This document shows positions 38,987-47,841 of a stretch of DNA of 64,000 nucleotides, piece by piece (the first letter of the stretch is position 1; the number at the start of each line of letters is the position of its first letter). Both the position numbers and the translations under genes were made by a program. This DNA comes from Aquicoccus sp. G2-2. GTDB taxonomy: Bacteria > Pseudomonadota > Alphaproteobacteria > Rhodobacterales > Rhodobacteraceae. Under the pieces are notes generated by a model. It was not told the DNA's origin. It ran no database searches and saw only the letters and a program-made list of their open reading frames with translations. Location: positions 2,232,001 through 2,296,000 of the forward strand of contig NZ_JAYDCK010000003.1 of NCBI RefSeq assembly GCF_034555965.1, written 5' to 3'.

Positions 38987-39694
38987 ATGCCCGCCCCGAT
39001 TGATTTCTATTTCTGGCCCACGCCAAACGGCTGGAAAGCTGCCATCGCGCTTGAGGAAATGGGCCTGCCTTACAATGTAAACCTGATCAATATCGGCAAG
39101 GGAGACCAGTTCGCGCCCGAATTCCTTGCCATTTCGCCCAACAACCGGATGCCTGCGATCGTCGATCCCGACGGGCCGGGCGGAGCACCGGTTTCAGTGT
39201 TCGAGAGCGGTGCAATTCTGATGTATCTCGCCCGCAAGACCGGGCTTTTTTACGGCACGACCGAGCGCGACCGCATCACGGTCGAGGAATGGCTGATGTG
39301 GCAGATGGGCGGCGTCGGGCCGATGGCAGGCCAAGCGCATCATTTCCTGAAATACGCCCCGACAATGGAGCCGCCGCAAGTGCTGCCTTACGCACAGGAC
39401 CGCTACAGAGCCGAGGTTGCCCGGCTCTACAAGGTGCTTGACCGGCGGCTGGCACAGCATGAATTCGTCGCCGGAAATTTCTTTTCCATCGCCGATATTG
39501 CCATCTGGCCTTGGGCTTCGCTTTGGGAAGGTCAGCAGCAAAACCTTGAAGATAAACCCAATCTCAGCCGCTGGCTGGCACAGGTCGGCGCGCGCGACGG
39601 CGTGCAACGCGGGCGTGCCTTGCATGCCGATCTTCGCCAGACACTGCAACAAAACACCGAAAGCCATAAGGCCCTATTCGGTCAAAAAGGCTAG
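38987..39694 (+). CDS. glutathione S-transferase (YfcG/Ure2p-like)
   Basis: A 235-residue two-domain GST. The N-terminal thioredoxin-like domain starts 'DFYFWPTPNGWKAAIALEEM', with the Asn-Gly-Trp-Lys active-site region typical of the nu/YfcG class, and 'PNNRMPAIVD' and 'VFESGAILMYLARKTG' bind glutathione. The C-terminal helical domain has 'NFFSIADIAIWPWASLW'. Such proteins usually have disulfide-bond reductase or peroxidase activity. AAGGAG precedes the ATG at 38987. It is divergent from metZ and convergent with yciB. It does not look like a zeta-class maleylpyruvate isomerase. Confidence 0.88.
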   Translation: MPAPIDFYFWPTPNGWKAAIALEEMGLPYNVNLINIGKGDQFAPEFLAISPNNRMPAIVDPDGPGGAPVSVFESGAILMYLARKTGLFYGTTERDRITVEEWLMWQMGGVGPMAGQAHHFLKYAPTMEPPQVLPYAQDRYRAEVARLYKVLDRRLAQHEFVAGNFFSIADIAIWPWASLWEGQQQNLEDKPNLSRWLAQVGARDGVQRGRALHADLRQTLQQNTESHKALFGQKG

Positions 39695-39721
39695 ACCGGC
39701 AGTTGGGCGATACGTCCGCCG

Positions 39722-40351
39722 TTACGCGTCATCCTTGGTCGTGTTTTCCGCTGCACTCTCGCCAGTGCCGTAGGTGCGGTAAAGCCTGCTTTGCCCCATG
39801 AAGAAAACGAAAATCGCGGCAGTCAGCCCGAAGGTCTTGAAATTCACCCACGCCTCTTCCGACATCAGCCGCCAAACCAGTTCATTGGCCACCGCAAGCC
39901 CGAAGAAGAAGAACATCAGCCGCCGGGTCAGGATCATCCAGCCCTCGTGCCGCATCGGGATCGCGCCCTCCATCACGTGCCGCAGATAACTCTGCCCGCG
40001 CAGCAGCCCGAAGCCGAGCGTCCCACCAAAGACAAGATAAAGCAGGGTTGGCTTCATCTTGATAAAGCGCGGATCGTTAAGCCATACGGTCAACCCACCA
40101 AACACCACCACAAGCACCGCCGTCATAGCCTGCATCTTCGATAGATGCCCGGTCAACTTCCACAAGATTGCGGTGGACAGCAAAATAAGCGGGATGAACC
40201 CCGCCGTCACCAATATGAAACCCGAATATTCGGTGCCCCCGATGGTGAAAACATCATCCTTCAGCCGGATGTAAGCAATGAAGAAGGCAATCACCGGGCC
40301 AAGCTCCAATGCCATTTTCAATACCGGGTTGATTTTGCGAGGCTCTGCCAT
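39722..40351 (-). CDS. yciB: inner-membrane septation protein A (YciB/IspZ)
   Basis: A 209-residue protein with about five or six membrane helices. The N-terminal 'KMALELGPVIAFFIAYIRL' and the conserved 'NDPRFIKMKPTLLYLVFGG' and 'NELVWRLMSEEAWVNFKTFG' are family signatures. In E. coli it contributes to cell envelope integrity and septation, interacting with division proteins; the molecular activity is unknown. It lies downstream of a DMT transporter and ftsY on the same strand, separated by a long inverted repeat at 40361-40411. The ftsY-EamA-yciB order suggests a cell-envelope operon. Confidence 0.92.
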   Translation of the reverse strand: MAEPRKINPVLKMALELGPVIAFFIAYIRLKDDVFTIGGTEYSGFILVTAGFIPLILLSTAILWKLTGHLSKMQAMTAVLVVVFGGLTVWLNDPRFIKMKPTLLYLVFGGTLGFGLLRGQSYLRHVMEGAIPMRHEGWMILTRRLMFFFFGLAVANELVWRLMSEEAWVNFKTFGLTAAIFVFFMGQSRLYRTYGTGESAAENTTKDDA

Positions 40352-40360
40352 GGGGTCTCC

Positions 40361-40411
40361 TAAAGCGTTTCGACATATTGCCGCGTCTCAACAACATGTC
40401 GAAACGCTTTA
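40361..40411. repeat. 16-bp inverted repeat with core TAAAGCGTTTCGAC
   Basis: TAAAGCGTTTCGACAT (40361-40376) and its exact reverse complement (40396-40411) flank a 19-nt spacer. The right arm covers the stop codon of the DMT gene. The same 14-nt core occurs at 44849-44862, suggesting a dispersed palindromic repeat that may also act as a transcription stop. Confidence 0.7.
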
Positions 40412-41326
40412 TCCGCCCATTTCAACTATCACGGCCCCCGCCGCGATCAAGCCCATCAGGGCAATTCGTCGCGGGCCGGTGCTTTCGCCCAGCATCAGCC
40501 AGCCGATCAGCGCGGCAAACACGGTCGAGGTTTCGCGCAATACCGCCGCTTCGCCCACCTTGTCGAGCCGAGTCGCCATCATGATCGACCCGAACGAGGC
40601 AAAAGCAATCAAGCTTCCGAAAAACCCCATTCGCAACAGCGGCTTGAGCGGCGGCGGTGCAGGCAGTGCACGAAAGCGCAACGTCGCCAGTATCGGAAAG
40701 ACGATGCCGTCGAACATGAAAAACCACGCAAGGAAGGTGAACGGGTTCACGGTCGAACGGATGCCATAAGCGTCCCATGTCGTATAGAGCGCCACGAACA
40801 TGCCGGTAATCACCGCAAGGCCAAGGGCCGCAGGCAACGTATCGCGGCTTTCGGTGATGGTGCGCAGATTGTAAAGCGCCAGCCCGTAAATCCCGGCAAG
40901 CAACGTGAACACTCCCAGCCACTGCACCCAGGTGAACACCTCTCCGAACAAAAGCCACGCACCGATCACGGTGAAAAGCGGCCCGGTGCCGCGCACCACC
41001 GGGTAAACCACCGTATACGCCCCCCGCGAATAGGCCATGGCCTGAAGAAATTTGTAAATTGTGTGGATAATAAACGCGGCAAGAAAGATCACCCACATAT
41101 GCGGCTCTGGCCACGGCACGACGAACAGCGCGAACGGCACTGCCATCAGCCCATAAAAGCCATCAATCGCCCCGCGCGAAAGCCAAGGGTCGAACCTGCC
41201 TTTCTGCAATGCGCCGAAAATCGCGTGCAAAAGGGCTGCCATCAATGCAAGGATCAACGCCGCGTGGTGCCCGGCTTCCGTTCCTTCAAGAGAGGCAACC
41301 CAGGCGCTCAAAACCGTCGCATCCAC
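40409..41326 (-). CDS. DMT superfamily transporter (EamA type)
   Basis: A 305-residue inner-membrane protein with about ten helices and the EamA duplicated fold. 'VYPVVRGTGPLFTVIGAWLL' and 'FGSLIAFASFGSIMMATRLD', then 'AVLRETSTVFAALIGWLMLG', are typical of the second-half signature. The N-terminus 'SLEGTEAGHHAALILALMAA' is less typical. The substrate is unknown. It lies between ftsY and yciB on one strand, 61 bp after ftsY. Its stop codon is inside a 16-bp inverted repeat. Confidence 0.86.
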   Translation of the reverse strand: MDATVLSAWVASLEGTEAGHHAALILALMAALLHAIFGALQKGRFDPWLSRGAIDGFYGLMAVPFALFVVPWPEPHMWVIFLAAFIIHTIYKFLQAMAYSRGAYTVVYPVVRGTGPLFTVIGAWLLFGEVFTWVQWLGVFTLLAGIYGLALYNLRTITESRDTLPAALGLAVITGMFVALYTTWDAYGIRSTVNPFTFLAWFFMFDGIVFPILATLRFRALPAPPPLKPLLRMGFFGSLIAFASFGSIMMATRLDKVGEAAVLRETSTVFAALIGWLMLGESTGPRRIALMGLIAAGAVIVEMGG

Positions 41327-41387
41327 ACCGACCCGGATCTATCGACGCCATTATCGGGAAACCGGCACCGGCGACTTGATGCGCGCC

Positions 41388-42821
41388 TCATTGCTCAACC
41401 CCGGTCAGCGCTGCGGCAAACTCCGCCGGGTCAAACGGGGCCAGATCGTCAATCTGTTCGCCCACGCCAATCGCATGGATCGGCAAGCCGAACTTATCCG
41501 CCAACGCGACCAGCACACCACCCTTTGCCGTGCCGTCAAGCTTGGTCATCACCAACCCGGTCACATCCGCCAGATTGCGAAACACCTCGACCTGTGAAAG
41601 CGCGTTTTGCCCCGTGGTCGCATCAAGCACCAACAGCGTGTTATGCGGCGCGCTATCGTCAACCTTGCGGATCACCCGCACGATCTTGGAAAGCTCCTCC
41701 ATCAGATCCTTGCGGTTCTGAAGCCGCCCTGCCGTGTCGATCATCAGCAAATCCGCGCCCTCAGCCTCCGCCTGCTTGAGCGCGTCAAACGCAAGGCTGG
41801 CCGGGTCCGATCCTTCCGGCGCGGTCAGCACCGGCACCCCGGCACGCTCCCCCCAGACCTGAAGCTGCTCCACCGCCGCCGCGCGAAACGTATCACCCGC
41901 GGCAATCACCACCGATTTCCCTGCCGCCTTGAATTGCGACGCAAGCTTGCCAATCGTCGTGGTCTTGCCCGAGCCATTAACCCCGACAACCAGCACGACC
42001 TGCGGTTTTTTCGGATAAAGCGGCATTGGCCGTGCAACATCGGCCATCACGCGGGTAATCTCTTCGGCCAGAAGCCGCTTGATTTCGTCAGTGGATAGCT
42101 TGGTGCCAAATCGCCCTTCAGCCATGTTTGCCGTTATCCGAAGCGCCGTATCGACCCCCATATCCGAGGCGATCAACAATTCTTCGAGGCTTTCGAGCAT
42201 GTCATCGTCAAGCACCCGGCGAGTGACTGTTTTCGTCTCGCGTCGCAGCAAACGCCCAAGCAAGCCCGACTTGCGCGGCGCTGTTTCTGCTGCGGCCACC
42301 GTCGCTGCCACATCCATTTCCGGCAGTTCCGGCGGGGTGGGCGTGGGCGCCGGATCGCTTGGCCGGGGCGCTTCTTGCGGGCTGTCGTCCGGGCGCTCGT
42401 CGGGTACGGGTACGGGTGTCGGCTCCGGCAGGGGCGGCACTTCCGTCGGGGCCGGATCGTGGCGCGGCACAGACGGCGCGGCTGGCATCGGCTTTGGCAC
42501 CTCCACCGGGGCGGGGGTGGGCTTGGGGTCCGGTGCCGGTTCGGGTATCGGAGTCGGCTTTGGAACCGGCGTCGGCTCGGGGGCGGGCAAATCCGGCCCC
42601 GGATCGGGCACAGGAACAGGCTCCGGTTCTGGGGTGGGAATCGGCTCAGGCTCAGGCACAGGGGCCATGTCCGGTTCTGCCGCGCCAAGCTCCGGCGCCT
42701 CTTCAGCGCCCGCCTCGATTGTCTCCTCAACCCCACCATCTTCGACGATCGCATCAAGCCCCTCTTCGAGCTTCGATGAAGATTTGAAAAGCCGGTCCTT
42801 GAGCTTGCGAAAGAATGCCAT
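41388..42821 (-). CDS. ftsY: signal recognition particle receptor FtsY
   Basis: The 477-residue SRP receptor GTPase that docks ribosome-nascent chain complexes at the membrane. The C-terminal NG domain (about residues 175-475) has 'VVLVVGVNGSGKTTTIGKLA' (P loop), 'LLMIDTAGRLQNRKDLMEEL' (DTAGR) and 'VMTKLDGTAKGG' (TKLD). The N-terminal A domain is an acidic stretch followed by about 100 residues of Pro-Glu/Pro-Val repeats ('PEPEPIPTPEPEPVPVPDPG'), a low-complexity linker longer than usual. It starts at 42821 and is divergent from the lytic transglycosylase. Confidence 0.96.
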   Translation of the reverse strand: MAFFRKLKDRLFKSSSKLEEGLDAIVEDGGVEETIEAGAEEAPELGAAEPDMAPVPEPEPIPTPEPEPVPVPDPGPDLPAPEPTPVPKPTPIPEPAPDPKPTPAPVEVPKPMPAAPSVPRHDPAPTEVPPLPEPTPVPVPDERPDDSPQEAPRPSDPAPTPTPPELPEMDVAATVAAAETAPRKSGLLGRLLRRETKTVTRRVLDDDMLESLEELLIASDMGVDTALRITANMAEGRFGTKLSTDEIKRLLAEEITRVMADVARPMPLYPKKPQVVLVVGVNGSGKTTTIGKLASQFKAAGKSVVIAAGDTFRAAAVEQLQVWGERAGVPVLTAPEGSDPASLAFDALKQAEAEGADLLMIDTAGRLQNRKDLMEELSKIVRVIRKVDDSAPHNTLLVLDATTGQNALSQVEVFRNLADVTGLVMTKLDGTAKGGVLVALADKFGLPIHAIGVGEQIDDLAPFDPAEFAAALTGVEQ

Positions 42822-42927
42822 GCGTGCCTCTTGCGTTTCCTCCCTTCACTTAGTCTTCCTTGTCGGGCATGAAAACCCGCCATCGACGCCGGTTGAAGCG
42901 CGCCGCCCACGCGGGCAGGATGTGATC

Positions 42928-43817
42928 ATGCGATTTTGGGCGGCCATCATCGGAGTAATATTGTCGGCAGGCACGGCATTAGCCGTGCCGCCCGACGGTG
43001 TCTGTTCTTCTGGGCGTTATGGCCCCGTGCAATGTATCAACCCGCAGAATTTCGTGTTCGATACCTGTCGGGCACTCGACAATTTCGCCCGCACTCAAGG
43101 GCTCGATCCGGGGTTCTTCGCCCGGCTCATCTGGCAGGAAAGCCGCTTTGATCCATTCGCATTAAGCCCCGCGGGCGCGCAGGGTATCGCGCAATTCATG
43201 CCCCAAACGGCAAAACTACGTGGGCTTTCAGACCCTTACAACCCCGCGCTCGCGCTGGAACATTCCGCCGCCTACCTCGCCGAGATGAAGCAGACCTTTG
43301 GCAACCCCGGCCTTGCCGCGATTGGCTATAATGGCGGAGAGGCCCGCGCAGACGGTATCATCGCTGGCACCGGCGGATTGGCGCAGGAAACAATAGATTA
43401 CGTGGCCATCATCACCGGCCTGTCGTGGCAGGATTGGTTGCAGGACGATATCAAACCCCCCGATCTGCGGCTTTCGAAAACCGAACCCTTTCTGCAGGCC
43501 TGTTCTGAACTCGCCCGCAAGCGCAGGCTTTCGCCGCCGCCGCGCGCGAAACAACGGTTCAAACCTTGGGGCGTTCAACTGGCGTTTGCCACCACCAAGA
43601 AGGGCGCACGCGCCGATTTCACCCGCAAAACCCGCAGCTGCGCAAGCAAGGTAAAGGGGAAACGCCCGATCTGGTCTGGCAAAAAAGCCGGGCCAGCCCG
43701 AAGGGCGGGTACTTCATGGCGCGCATCGGGCGCAACAGCCGCACTGCCGCCTGGGCACTCTGCCGCGCGCTGACCGCGCAGGGCTGTACCTGCCGGGTTT
43801 ACAATAATCGCAGTTAA
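42928..43817 (+). CDS. lytic murein transglycosylase with SPOR-like C-terminus, frameshifted near the end
   Basis: A periplasmic peptidoglycan-cleaving enzyme. The signal peptide ends near 'GTALA' (residue 18). The SLT catalytic domain has Glu71 in 'RLIWQESRFDPFALSPAGAQ', 'GIAQFMPQTA' and 'AAIGYNGGEARADGI'. The C-terminal part ('PWGVQLAFATTKKGARADF') looks like a SPOR domain that binds septal peptidoglycan. As read, the frame changes after 'RSCASKVKG' and runs to 43773 as a basic nonsense tail. One G added to the G4 run 43656-43659 gives 'ETPDLVWQKSRASPKGGYFM' and the SPOR end, stopping at 43817. It overlaps the convergent YhhN gene by 4 bp. Confidence 0.82.
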
Positions 43818-44470
43818 GAGGCGGTAAATGCCAGCGTGAAAAGCGCCTGCGCGCCCCAATAAGTCGGCCAGACGGCAAAAGGGGCAGCCCGGCGCAACCT
43901 GTGCTCAGGCGACAGCACAAACACCTCCAGCGCCAATATGAAATCCGAGGCGATGAACAGCAATGCGCCCGGCAACACCAACGCCAGAGCGCCCACGACC
44001 GGCACCCCAAGCGCCGCCCATCCCATCGCCAGGATCACCGGAATATAGAACAACACTGGCAGGCGCATCGTGCCCGCCCTGCGCCAAAGCAGCGTGGCCA
44101 TGAACAGCCCCAACACGATAAACCCCGCGGAAAGCACCGTCACGATCCAAACCGGCCGCGCATCTGCGCCCGCGTGTCGCAAGAAAAGCCCCACATAGGC
44201 CATATGCCCCGCCGCGAACGCGCCCACACCGGCCAAAAAATATGCCTCGCTATCGCGTGAAAGCAGATAATCGCCCAGCGCGCAGAACAGCAACGCCACC
44301 AGCAAAAGCCCCGGCCCACCCGCTGCCCATGCCGCCAGCGCCAGCAACAGCACCGATCCGGTCTTTACCCCCGACTTGGCCCAGCTTTCCCCTGCATGGC
44401 AGAACCACGCCCAATAAAACACCGCCAAAATTCCGGCCCCTGCGAGTGCCGCCATCGCAATCATGTGCAC
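43814..44470 (-). CDS. lysoplasmalogenase-like YhhN family protein
   Basis: A 218-residue integral membrane protein with about eight helices. 'ALLFCALGDYLLSRDSEAYF', 'GVGAFAAGHMAYVGLFLR' and 'GALLFIASDFILALEVF' with the paired Asp residues match the YhhN/TMEM86 family. Family members hydrolyse vinyl-ether lysoplasmalogen; bacterial substrates are uncertain. It converges on the lytic transglycosylase with a 4-bp overlap. Confidence 0.85.
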   Translation of the reverse strand: MHMIAMAALAGAGILAVFYWAWFCHAGESWAKSGVKTGSVLLLALAAWAAGGPGLLLVALLFCALGDYLLSRDSEAYFLAGVGAFAAGHMAYVGLFLRHAGADARPVWIVTVLSAGFIVLGLFMATLLWRRAGTMRLPVLFYIPVILAMGWAALGVPVVGALALVLPGALLFIASDFILALEVFVLSPEHRLRRAAPFAVWPTYWGAQALFTLAFTAS

Positions 44471-44592
44471 CTACCCCGCCCGCGCAGATCAGTCTTCGAA
44501 CCGAAAGCGCCTTGCGTTAAATTTGTTCCACATCTGATGCCAAACACCTTAAACTGCGGTCATGATCGGTTCCGGAACAAAGGACATCACTC

Positions 44593-44832
44593 ATGACTGA
44601 CGCGGCAAAACCTGCCAATTGGCGGATCATTCTGGCTTTTTTCCTTGATCTTATCACCGCATTTTTCATTTTCGGCTTTGTCATCAGCTGGCTCACCGGC
44701 AACCTCACCCCCAACGGCTTCCAACTCAACGGCGGCCCCGCGGTGTTACTCTTTGCGGTGATCATCGCCTTTTTCTGGCTCAACCGGCGGCTTCGTTGGC
44801 GGCCTTGGTTTCGAGTGTTGAAAGCGGGATAG
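44593..44832 (+). CDS. small two-helix membrane protein (RDD-like)
   Basis: A 79-residue protein with two membrane helices ('ILAFFLDLITAFFIFGFVIS', 'PAVLLFAVIIAFFWLNRR') and a basic C-terminus 'RWRPWFRVLKAG'. The first helix carries 'NWRIILAFFLDLITAF', with Arg and Asp placed as in RDD family proteins. The function is unknown. It stands alone on the plus strand, followed by a region of overlapping inverted repeats. Confidence 0.6.
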   Translation: MTDAAKPANWRIILAFFLDLITAFFIFGFVISWLTGNLTPNGFQLNGGPAVLLFAVIIAFFWLNRRLRWRPWFRVLKAG

Positions 44833-44834
44833 CA

Positions 44835-44937
44835 CGCAACATTCACGCTAAAGCGTTTCGACGATTGAATGTTGCGCACGTTTCGAATTCAAGTTGTGTT
44901 TCAACTTAAACTCGAAACGCTGTAGACTCAGCGTGAA
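44835..44937. repeat. cluster of overlapping inverted repeats
   Basis: CGCAACATTCA/TGAATGTTGCG (44835-44845, 44866-44876) is perfect. An 18-bp imperfect repeat (44879-44896, 44902-44919, two mismatches) and AGCGTTTCGA/TCGAAACGCT (44852-44861, 44912-44921) compete for the same bases. The core TAAAGCGTTTCGAC is shared with 40361. It lies between two converging genes and could end both transcripts. Confidence 0.6.
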
Positions 44938-44961
44938 CGCCATGGCCGTGCGCCCTGCACT

Positions 44962-46647
44962 TTATACCTCGTCCGCGAAATGCTTCATGGTCAACCTGAT
45001 GGGGTTCGGCGCTGCCTGCCCCAAGCCACAGATCGAAGCATCGCCCATCGCCTGACACAACTCTTCCAGCAAGTCCTGATCCCAGTGCTCCGCCTGCATC
45101 AGCTTCACCGCCTTCTCACAGCCCACCCGGCAAGGTGTGCATTGGCCACAGCTCTCATCCTCGAAAAACCGCAGCATGTTGAGCGCCGCCGCGCGGGCGC
45201 TGTCGTGATCGGAAAGCACCACCACCGCCGCCGACCCGATGAAGCTGTCATAAGGTTGCAGCGTATCGAAATCGAGCGGCACATCGTTCATCGACGCGGG
45301 CAACAGCCCCGATGACGGCCCGCCCGGTTGATAAGCTTTGAAGGCATGGCCATCGAGCATCCCGCCTGCCGAGTCGATAATATCGAGAATGGTCGATCCG
45401 GCCGGCAGCATATGCACGCCCGGCTTCTTCACCCGGCCCGAAACGGAATAGGCGCGCAGCCCTTTACGCCCGTTCTTTTCAATCCCGTTCAGGATCTCCG
45501 GCCCCTCACGCATCACCCGCGCGACCCAAAGCAGCGTCTCGATATTGTGAACCAGCGTCGGACGTCCGAAAATGCCCACCTCCGCCACAAATGGAGGCCG
45601 GTGACGTGGCTCTCCGCGCTTGCCTTCGATTGATTCGATCATCGCGCTTTCTTCGCCGCAGATATAGGCACCGGCCCCGCGCCGCAGGTCAATATACCCC
45701 GGCGCAACAATGCCAGCAGCCTCAAGCGCGCCGATCTCTCGGCGCAGAATCTCAAGCACCGCCGGGTATTCGTCGCGCAGATAGATAAAACAGGTTTCCG
45801 CCTCCACCGCCCAGGCCGCAATCAGCATCCCCTCAAGGAAAAGGTGCGGCGTGCGTTCGAGAAAATAACGGTCTTTGAATGTGCCCGGTTCGCCCTCATC
45901 GCCATTCACGGCAAGGTATCGCGGCCCCGCGTAGCCACGCACAAAGCCCCATTTTTTGCCCGACGGAAACCCGGCCCCGCCCAGACCGCGCAGGCCAGAG
46001 GCCAGAACCTGTTCCTGCACCGCTTCCCAGTCGCCGCCTTCGCGAAGATCTTTGAGCACGCCATAGCCGCCCGCCGCGCGATAGGCGTCAAAGCTTTCGT
46101 AATCTGGAATTTTCGGCGCCGTTTCCCCCGCCGCCAGCGCAGCCTCGACCTTCTCCGGCGTGGCGTGATCAATATGATGGTGACCCAGTTCCAAAACTGG
46201 TGCGGTATCGCACCGCCCCATGCATGGCGCGCGCAGCACGCGCACTTCGCTTGCATCAAGCCCGCTTTCAAGTGCGCTGCGCAATGCCTCTGCCCCTGCC
46301 AACTCGCACGACAGCGAATCACACACCCGGATGGTCAAGGCAGGCGGCGGCGTTTCGCCCTCGCGCGTAACATCGAAATGCGCATAAAAACTCGCCACTT
46401 CATAAATTTCCGCCTGACCCAACCGCATCTCTTCGGCCAGCGCGCGGACATGGGCGGCAGAGATATGGCCAAAGCCGTCCTGAATCAGGTGCAAATACTC
46501 GATCAGCAGGTCGCGCCGCCGGGGGGCATCACCCAAAAGCGCGCGCACTTCGTCCAGCGCAGTGTCGTCCACCTGACGACCCTTGGGCGTACGCCGCCCC
46601 TTACCCTTGCCGGATTTCCAGACCCCTTTTTTCTCTCCCGCCGCCAT
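44962..46647 (-). CDS. fused NuoE/NuoF-type NADH-binding subunit (FdsGB-like formate dehydrogenase diaphorase)
   Basis: A 561-residue iron-sulfur flavoprotein. Residues about 20-160 are NuoE/FdsG-like, with 2Fe-2S Cys residues in 'RVCDSLSCELAG' and 'APCMGRCDTAPV'. The rest is NuoF/FdsB-like: 'GLRGLGGAGFPSGKKW' (NADH), 'VNGDEGEPGTFKDRYFLE' (FMN) and the 4Fe-4S motif 'CGQCTPCRVGCEK' with a distal Cys in 'DASICGLGQAAP'. It would pass electrons between NAD and a partner oxidoreductase. Fused forms normally sit directly before the molybdenum subunit gene fdsA, which is absent here; only inverted repeats and a converging gene follow. Start ATG 46647 has AGGGAGGG upstream. Confidence 0.85.
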   Translation of the reverse strand: MAAGEKKGVWKSGKGKGRRTPKGRQVDDTALDEVRALLGDAPRRRDLLIEYLHLIQDGFGHISAAHVRALAEEMRLGQAEIYEVASFYAHFDVTREGETPPPALTIRVCDSLSCELAGAEALRSALESGLDASEVRVLRAPCMGRCDTAPVLELGHHHIDHATPEKVEAALAAGETAPKIPDYESFDAYRAAGGYGVLKDLREGGDWEAVQEQVLASGLRGLGGAGFPSGKKWGFVRGYAGPRYLAVNGDEGEPGTFKDRYFLERTPHLFLEGMLIAAWAVEAETCFIYLRDEYPAVLEILRREIGALEAAGIVAPGYIDLRRGAGAYICGEESAMIESIEGKRGEPRHRPPFVAEVGIFGRPTLVHNIETLLWVARVMREGPEILNGIEKNGRKGLRAYSVSGRVKKPGVHMLPAGSTILDIIDSAGGMLDGHAFKAYQPGGPSSGLLPASMNDVPLDFDTLQPYDSFIGSAAVVVLSDHDSARAAALNMLRFFEDESCGQCTPCRVGCEKAVKLMQAEHWDQDLLEELCQAMGDASICGLGQAAPNPIRLTMKHFADEV

Positions 46648-46804
46648 CTTTGCCCTCCCTTTCCGCTTGGGCTTGAACCTAGGCCCGCCGCGCAGAAGGT
46701 GCGAGGCCAAAAGCGACCGGCCAGCGCGAAAATGCGCGTTGTGCGGCCATAAGCAAGAGGTTAGCCTGTGGCATATCTCTCCCGCCCGACGCAGGCCGCA
46801 CCCG

Positions 46805-47832
46805 ATGCAGATGCTTCTTTTCGCCATCGCCACGATTCTGCCGATTGGCCTTTCATTGCCCGCAGCATTGCAAGGTGGGGTCTGGCCATGGCTGATGCTG
46901 CTTTACATGACGCTTCTGACGAACGCACTGGACCGGTTCGTGCCCCGCCTGCTGCCTGACGCCCCGGAAGGAAGCGAGTTTCCCTCCGGGAGCGCGCTGT
47001 CCACAGGGTTGGGCGTTCTTCATTTCGCGCTCTTCGCCGTTGCCGTTGCGGCGCTTGCAGCAGAAACCGGGCTTATTGCGAAGCTCGTCACGCTTGTCGC
47101 CATCGCGCTTTGGTTCGGACAAGTCAGCCACCCCAACGCGCATGAGCTGATCCACCGGCCCGAGCGGTCTGCCCGTCGCCTTGGCCGCGCGATCTATGCC
47201 TCGCTGCTTTTTGGCCATCACGCGTCGGCACATCTTTTGGTGCATCACGCCCATGTTGGGACCACGCGCGACCCCAATTCAGCCGTGGCGGGGCTTGATT
47301 TCTACCGTTTCTTCTCCCGTGCTTGGCTGGGCTCTCTGCGCGCCGGGTTCACCGCTGAATCCACTCTGCACAGCCGGGCAAAGATTGCAAAACGGCGGCT
47401 CTCAAACCCGTTTATCGGCTATGGCGTGATCGGGCTTGTCGGGCTGGCAGGCAGTTTTGCGCTCTGCGGAGCAAAAGGGCTTGCCGCCTATCTGTTCCTC
47501 TGCCTCTACACGCATGTTCAAATCCTGCTGGCCGACTATGTTCAACATTACGGACTGCGCCGGACCATACATGCATCCGGCAAACCCGAACCGGTCAGCG
47601 ATGCGCATAGCTGGAACTCACCACATTGGTTTTCCTCGGCACTGATGGTCAATGCGCCGCGCCATTCCGATCATCACCTGCACCCTGCACGTCCCTACCC
47701 GGCGTTACGGCTACGCGCCACCATGCCAATGCTGCCGTATTCCCTGCCGATAATGGCGGGGATTGCCCTTTTCCGCCGCTCTGGCACCGGGTGATGCGGC
47801 GCGCGCTTGCCCGGCTGGACACTCCGGCATAG
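46805..47832 (+). CDS. alkane 1-monooxygenase-like membrane diiron hydroxylase, frameshifted at the end
   Basis: A membrane non-heme diiron hydroxylase of the AlkB/fatty acid desaturase superfamily. The eight-His pattern is visible: 'QVSHPNAHELIHRPERSARR', 'GHHASAHLLVHHAHVG' and 'NAPRHSDHHLHPARPYPALR'. About five or six helices surround these boxes. As read it stops at 47794 after 'IALFRRSGTG'. One extra T or C at 47769-47774 gives the usual ending 'ALFPPLWHRVMRRALARLD' to 47832. Start ATG 46805 has only a weak ribosome binding site. No rubredoxin gene is adjacent. The substrate could be a medium-chain alkane or another hydrophobic compound. Confidence 0.82.
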
Positions 47833-47841
47833 GCTCATCCC

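Noticed and set aside
38987-39694. The GST as the missing maleylpyruvate isomerase
   Set aside because: It lacks the zeta-class SSC-type N-terminal motif and is 15 kb away from the gentisate genes; the YfcG-like class fits better.
42375-42787. Gly/Ser-rich open frames and DNA repeats antisense to ftsY
   Set aside because: They are the reverse strand of the Pro-rich coding linker of FtsY, not a separate repeat element or gene.
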